Origin: Nocardioidaceae bacterium
GTDB taxonomy: Bacteria; Actinomycetota; Actinomycetes; Propionibacteriales; Nocardioidaceae
Direction of reading: 5' to 3'
Assembly (NCBI GenBank): GCA_018672315.1
Contig: CP076053.1
Span: forward strand, 3,087,827-3,151,826
Length of the DNA stretch: 64,000 nt
In this document: positions 60,516 to 64,000 of the stretch, in pieces
Numbering within the stretch: the stretch's first letter is position 1
Layout: every line of letters begins with the position of its first letter
The notes under the pieces: model-generated
Database searches by the model: none
What the model was told of the DNA's origin: nothing
The model's input: only the letters and a program-made list of their open reading frames with translations
Translations under genes and position numbers: made by a program

Positions 60516-60546
60516 GAGGCCGCCCACCGAGCCGGTGGGCGGCCTC
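60516..60546. terminator. Strong bidirectional terminator hairpin
   Basis: GAGGCCGCCCACCG (60516-60529) and CGGTGGGCGGCCTC (60533-60546) form a perfect 14-bp stem with a 3-base loop between the convergent DUF4193 and DUF4235 genes. Confidence 0.75.
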
Positions 60547-60606
60547 TGCTGCGTCGTACGCCGGGCCTACGCCACGAGCGCGGGCGGGTGACGGTGTGCG
60601 GGTGGC

Positions 60607-60888
60607 TCAGTCCTTCTCGAGCCCGGGGGGCAGGTGACCGGTCGAGCGGGTGTAGTAGACCGCGGCCCGACGAGCGGCGAGCATGCGCGCGACCTGCACC
60701 AGGGCGCCGGAGAAGACGGCCCAGGCCACGGCCTCGTTCATGGAGACGTCCGGGTCGGCCGGGTTCGCCGGCGGCTCCTTGCTGGTGGCGGCGGACCAGG
60801 TCGACGCGATGGCCTTGCGGGCGACGATGCCGGCGAGGATCGTCGAGACCGTCGACATCAGGCTCCACGACTTCGAGCTCTTGGCCAT
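60607..60888 (-). CDS. DUF4235 family membrane protein
   Basis: A 93-residue protein with two amphipathic-to-hydrophobic helices (about 8-30 and 50-70). Family pattern: GIVARKAIASTWSAATSKEP, PPANPADPDVSMNEAVAWAV, VARMLAARRAA. Function unknown; often found near cell-envelope or stress genes in actinobacteria. Start ATG 60888. The 84 bp to the DUF3093 stop (60889-60972) hold nothing obvious. Confidence 0.85.
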   Translation of the reverse strand: MAKSSKSWSLMSTVSTILAGIVARKAIASTWSAATSKEPPANPADPDVSMNEAVAWAVFSGALVQVARMLAARRAAVYYTRSTGHLPPGLEKD

Positions 60889-60972
60889 GGGTTCCTCTCG
60901 TGCGTGACCGGACGGCCTCGCGGGGGTGAAGGGGGGTGGACGGGTGTCCGACCGGGTGGACGTGGGCGGCCC

Positions 60973-61506
60973 CTACCCGGCGGGGGGCGCACCATGCGAT
61001 CCGGCGACCGGTCCAGTCTGTCGGGCCTCGCGCAGGGCCGCGACCAGCTGCTCGGGATGGCGTGTCGAGACCAGCCAGTACGGCGTCGGGTCGCGCGGGT
61101 CGGCGAGGTGCACGCGGACCGCCTGCTTCAGCCAACCCCGCAGCACCAGGAAGGCGCGCGCATCGGCCTCGCGCCCCGCGACCGCCCGGGTGCGCTCGCG
61201 GTCGAGCTGCTCGACCGAGGTGATGACGTGCACGGGCAGCCGACCGCGTCCGGCGAGGAGGTCGCCTTCCCCGGGGCCGTGCGTACGCACCTCGACGATG
61301 GCGCTGCCGAACCACACCATGCCGCCGTACACGATCGCGGAGGCCACGACCGTCACGACCAGGGCGCCGGCGAAGGGCAGCGCGACGACGACGGCGAGGA
61401 AGACGCTCGCGACGAACATCGTGCCCTGCACCCACCAGCGCAGCGGCACGGCGAGCCGTTCGCGGTACAGCGTGGTGGGGCCCTCGGGGGCCGACGGTGC
61501 GGACAC
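60973..61506 (-). CDS. DUF3093 family membrane protein
   Basis: A 177-residue protein: short N-terminus with [15 protein letters not shown], two closely spaced hydrophobic helices (about 30-75), then a soluble domain with [20 protein letters not shown] and [20 protein letters not shown], ending [23 protein letters not shown] 61506 is chosen from family length and a GATCCT box 6 bases upstream; an ATG at 61569 would add 21 residues. It is divergent from dut, the order seen in M. tuberculosis (Rv2698/dut). Function unknown. Confidence 0.82.
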   Translation of the reverse strand: MSAPSAPEGPTTLYRERLAVPLRWWVQGTMFVASVFLAVVVALPFAGALVVTVVASAIVYGGMVWFGSAIVEVRTHGPGEGDLLAGRGRLPVHVITSVEQLDRERTRAVAGREADARAFLVLRGWLKQAVRVHLADPRDPTPYWLVSTRHPEQLVAALREARQTGPVAGSHGAPPAG

Positions 61507-61582
61507 GACCCCAGGATCCCACCCGCGGCCAGGCACGGGAGTCGGAGGGGTCGGGGCGACCGAGGTCACGACCGGCTGGCTC

Positions 61583-61588
61583 TAGGGT
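61583..61588 (+). promoter_or_regulatory. -10 box of dut
   Basis: TAGGGT, 7 bases, GTG 61596. Confidence 0.5.
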
Positions 61589-61595
61589 CAGGAGC

Positions 61596-62060
61596 GTGAA
61601 CGGACCCGAGGCCCGCCCCGTCGTCGAGGTGCAGCGCCTGGATCCCGTCGCGCCGTTGCCCACGTACGCCCACCACGGTGACGCCGGAGCCGACCTGGTC
61701 ACCACGGAGGACGTGGTGCTGGAGCCGGGGGAGAGGGCGCTGGTGCCGACCGGGTTGGCGATCGCGCTGCCGGAGGGGTACGTCGGGCTGGTGCACCCGC
61801 GCTCGGGCCTGGCGCTGCGCCTCGGGCTGAGCATCGTGAACACGCCGGGCACGGTCGACGCGGGGTACCGCGGCGAGGTCAAGGTGCTGCTGGTCAACAC
61901 CGACGCCCGGGAGGCGGTCCGGCTCGCCCGGGGCGACCGCATCGCCCAGCTGGTCGTGCAGGAGGTGGCGTACGCCAGGTTCGTCGAGGTCGAGACCCTT
62001 CCGGCGGCCGATCGCGGCGCCGGGGGTTACGGTTCTACCGGGGGCCACGCAGGTCTGTGA
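61596..62060 (+). CDS. dut: Deoxyuridine 5'-triphosphate nucleotidohydrolase (dUTPase)
   Basis: A 154-residue homotrimeric dUTPase with all five motifs: GDAGADL (I), [13 protein letters not shown] (II), [20 protein letters not shown] (III, catalytic Asp), [10 protein letters not shown] (IV), and [10 protein letters not shown] (V). It hydrolyses dUTP to dUMP, keeping uracil out of DNA. The start codon GTG matches a leaderless -10 box. Confidence 0.95.
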   Translation: MNGPEARPVVEVQRLDPVAPLPTYAHHGDAGADLVTTEDVVLEPGERALVPTGLAIALPEGYVGLVHPRSGLALRLGLSIVNTPGTVDAGYRGEVKVLLVNTDAREAVRLARGDRIAQLVVQEVAYARFVEVETLPAADRGAGGYGSTGGHAGL

Positions 62061-62090
62061 GGCCCGCCCCGCCGAGGCCAGGAGAGACGA

Positions 62091-62846
62091 GTGAGATTCC
62101 GCCGCAAGGCAGACGAGACAGCCGACGTGCCCGCGTCCGAGACCGGTGTCGCCGAGGACACGAGCGACTCTGCGGACGCCGTGACGGTGCCGGCGGACAC
62201 CCCCTCCGCCACGGCCTCTGCGGCCGGTGCTGCACGCACGGGCCCGTGGGACGTCGACGAGGACCACTCCGTGGACATCGCGCGCACCGTCGACCTCGGG
62301 TCGCTGATGATCGCGCCCCTCGACGGTCTCGACATCCGCCTGCAGGTCGACGAGGAGAACCAGCAGATCGCCTCGGTGCTGCTGGCGAACGAGGAGGGCG
62401 CCGTCGAGCTGCGCCCCTTCGCGGCGCCGCGCAGCGGCGGCCTCTGGGAGGAGATCCGGCCCGGGGTGGTCGAGGAGGTCACCCGGTTGGGCGGCAAGAG
62501 CGAGGAGACCGAGGGCCCGCACGGGACCGAGCTGCGGGTCGTCATCCCGCTGAAGGCGCCCGACGGTCAGCAGGTCGTGCAGCCCTCCCGGGTCTTCGGC
62601 ATCGAGGGTCCGCGGTGGATGGTGCGGGCCACGATGCTGGGCCGGCCCGCCGTGGAGGTCGCCGAGGACGCCGCGTGGTGGGACGCGCTCTCCCACGTGG
62701 TCGTGGTGCGAGGCAACGACGCGATGGCCCCCGGTGACCCGCTGCCGCTGACGATGCCGCCCGGCGCTTTCAGCGACGACCCCGAGGGTCTGGCCGAGGC
62801 GCAGGCGGAGATGCAACAGCGCTCCGGCGGGACACAGGGGTCCTGA
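62091..62846 (+). CDS. DUF3710 family protein
   Basis: A 251-residue soluble protein: basic start MRFRRKADE, an acidic low-complexity region to about residue 50, then the conserved domain (GPWDVDEDHSVDIARTVDLG, DGLDIRLQVDEENQQI, LRPFAAPRSGGLWEEIRP, GTELRVVIPL, RWMVRATMLGRPAVE). Its M. tuberculosis counterpart (Rv2696c) also follows dut. Function unknown. GTG 62091 has AGGAGAG upstream; the next gene begins 1 bp after the stop. Confidence 0.88.
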   Translation: MRFRRKADETADVPASETGVAEDTSDSADAVTVPADTPSATASAAGAARTGPWDVDEDHSVDIARTVDLGSLMIAPLDGLDIRLQVDEENQQIASVLLANEEGAVELRPFAAPRSGGLWEEIRPGVVEEVTRLGGKSEETEGPHGTELRVVIPLKAPDGQQVVQPSRVFGIEGPRWMVRATMLGRPAVEVAEDAAWWDALSHVVVVRGNDAMAPGDPLPLTMPPGAFSDDPEGLAEAQAEMQQRSGGTQGS

Positions 62847-62847
62847 C

Positions 62848-63231
62848 ATGGGGCGGGACACGACGGAGCGCAGCGGCCGCGGTCGGTTGCGGCGCTCGCT
62901 GAACCGCTGGGCCAGCAGCGAGCAGGCCCACGACCGCGACCTGCTCCGCGAGACGCGTGCGTCGGGCTGCTGCCCGATCGAGGAGGCGGACGAGCGCTCC
63001 CGGCTGGAGCTGCACGGCACGCTCCGCACCGTCACCCTGCGGCCGCGCGGCGGCACCCCGGCGCTCGAGGCCGAGCTGTACGACGGCACGGGCTCGATCA
63101 CCCTGGTCTTCCTCGGGCGTCGCCGCATCGGCGGCATCGAGCCGGGCCGCGCCCTGACGGTGTGCGGACGCGTCGGTCACGCCGCGGAGGGCCCGGTCAT
63201 GTACAACCCTCGCTACGAGTTCACCGCGTGA
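62848..63231 (+). CDS. OB-fold nucleic acid-binding protein
   Basis: A 127-residue protein: a helical N-terminus (LRRSLNRWASSEQAHDRDLL) and an OB-fold (LELHGTLRTVTLRPRGGTPA, LEAELYDGTGSITLVFLGRR, IEPGRALTVCGRVG, MYNPRYEF). It resembles Rv2694c and the OB part of RecG/ssDNA-binding proteins. The ligand is unknown. The stop overlaps the DUF3159 start (GTGA). Confidence 0.85.
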   Translation: MGRDTTERSGRGRLRRSLNRWASSEQAHDRDLLRETRASGCCPIEEADERSRLELHGTLRTVTLRPRGGTPALEAELYDGTGSITLVFLGRRRIGGIEPGRALTVCGRVGHAAEGPVMYNPRYEFTA

Positions 63232-63953
63232 CGGAGCCCTCGTCCGAGCGCGAGCTGCCCGAGAAGCCAGGGCAGCCGACCCCGCTCACGGTCGAGGAGG
63301 TCGTGCGCTCGCAGCTGAGCGACGCCCTCGGCGGTCGGCGCGGCATGGTCGAGGCGGCGGTGCCGACGGCGACCTTCACGGTGCTGTTCCTGCTGCTCGA
63401 CGAGATCCGTACGCCCCTGCTGGTCAGCGTCGGCATCGCCGTGGTGCTGCTCGTGATCAGGGTGGTGCAGCGCAGCCCGGTGCAGTTCGTGGTCAACGCG
63501 CTCGTGGGCATCGGCATCGGGGCGTTCTTCGCCTACCGCGCGTTGGCCGGTGGCGGGGACGCCGACGACGCGGCGCTCGCGTACTTCCTGCCGGGCATCC
63601 TCTACAACGCCGCGTACGCGGGCGTCTTCGCGCTGTCGGTGGTCGTCGGGTGGCCCGCCCTCGGCTTCGTCGTGGGGTCGGTCACCGGGGACGCCACCGC
63701 GTGGCGCTCGGACCCGGCCGTCGTCCGCCTGTGCGCACGGCTGACGTGGTTGCTGGCGCTGCCGTGCGTCGTCCGCGTCGTGGTGCAGGCGCCGCTGTGG
63801 CTCGCGGGCAGCAACGAGTGGGCCGACCCGCAGACGATGATCGCGCTGCTGGGTGCCAGCAAGATCGTGATGGGGTGGCCGCTGCAGATCGCCGCCCTGG
63901 CCGGGATGGCCTGGCTGCTGAGCCGCAACCGCACCGCGTACACCCCGGCGTGA
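63228..63953 (+). CDS. DUF3159 family membrane protein
   Basis: A 241-residue protein with six or so hydrophobic helices (from about 45 to 235) after a Pro-rich cytoplasmic N-terminus. Family features: TVEEVVRSQLSDALGGRRGM, VEAAVPTATFTVLFLLLDEI, ALGFVVGSVTGDATAWRSDP and LLGASKIVMGWPLQIAALAG. The family (Rv2693c) is predicted to have a transporter-like fold of unknown substrate. Overlaps the OB-fold gene by 4 bp. Confidence 0.87.
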   Translation: MTEPSSERELPEKPGQPTPLTVEEVVRSQLSDALGGRRGMVEAAVPTATFTVLFLLLDEIRTPLLVSVGIAVVLLVIRVVQRSPVQFVVNALVGIGIGAFFAYRALAGGGDADDAALAYFLPGILYNAAYAGVFALSVVVGWPALGFVVGSVTGDATAWRSDPAVVRLCARLTWLLALPCVVRVVVQAPLWLAGSNEWADPQTMIALLGASKIVMGWPLQIAALAGMAWLLSRNRTAYTPA

Positions 63954-63965
63954 CCGGGGCGCGGA

Positions 63966-64000
63966 CTAGTTGGGGCTCAGGAGCTCCTTGAGCTCCGCCT
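63966..64000 (-). CDS. 3' end of a leftward gene (cut by right edge)
   Basis: The minus strand reads AELKELLSPN then TAG at 63968. Conserved actinobacterial synteny places TrkA/TrkB potassium-uptake genes here facing DUF3159, so this may be a TrkA-type C-terminus. Ten residues cannot prove it. Confidence 0.35.
   Translation of the reverse strand, partial: AELKELLSPN

Overview
The window is chromosomal DNA from a high-GC actinobacterium. GC-ending codons dominate, GTG starts are frequent, and many genes look leaderless (a TANNNT box 6-7 bases before the start codon). Gene content and order point to the Propionibacteriales/Nocardioidaceae. The pairing of a type I fatty acid synthase with a DUF222/HNH '13E12-type' gene makes an Aeromicrobium-like host plausible, but that is inference. 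I see no rRNA or tRNA genes, prophage, transposase or CRISPR array. Coding density is very high: no gap exceeds about 235 bases. The longest gap (41298-41529) is almost filled by a 17-bp tandem array.

Layout. (1) 1-2556: 5' part of an RimJ/RimL-like GNAT gene, a DUF222-HNH gene, and a GrpB-family gene. (2) 2570-13449: an alpha-glucan locus. glgE and a fused maltokinase-branching enzyme ORF (with a probable internal start for free GlgB) run leftward. glgP and a small gene of unknown function run rightward. glgX faces them. An 18-bp perfect palindrome lies between the divergent glgE and glgP. (3) 13520-21974: enoyl-CoA hydratase, a small membrane protein, etfB-etfA, an EEP-family phosphoesterase, an SRPBCC protein, a GntR regulator, then the overlapping trio cysteine desulfurase-mnmA-MetE-like. 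(4) 22112-34483: a lipid-synthesis block of a 3091-residue FAS-I, its phosphopantetheinyl transferase AcpS and a biotin-carrier/carboxyltransferase fusion, all overlapping by 4 bp, with a convergent TetR regulator. (5) 34505-41297: a DUF6629-like membrane protein, ligA, and gatC-gatA-membrane protein-gatB. (6) 41316-41523: the tandem array. (7) 41530-47122, leftward: beta-carbonic anhydrase, an MFS exporter preceded by an LprG-like lipoprotein gene (the mycobacterial lprG-p55 arrangement), and a topoisomerase IV/gyrase A-type subunit. (8) 47211-53407, rightward: GNAT/acyl-CoA-synthetase-like fusion, DUF5998, a phosphodiesterase, thymidine kinase, sulfurtransferase. (9) 53408-57883, leftward: a two-SDR-domain fatty acyl-CoA reductase, a SepH homologue lacking its usual N-terminus, and an MFS transporter. 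(10) 57995-64000: ferrochelatase, inositol monophosphatase, DUF4193, DUF4235, DUF3093, dut, DUF3710, OB-fold, DUF3159 and the tail of a leftward gene.

Themes. Two storage or envelope themes stand out: GlgE-type alpha-glucan metabolism, and lipid metabolism (FAS-I, dedicated malonyl-CoA supply, LprG/P55-like lipid export, acyl-CoA reductase). The rest is conserved actinobacterial housekeeping. The most unusual items are the maltokinase-GlgB ORF with a nested start, the FAS-I-acpS-BCCP/CT operon sitting between the mnmA and ligA-gatCAB blocks, the two-flavour 17-bp array, and the N-terminally short SepH.
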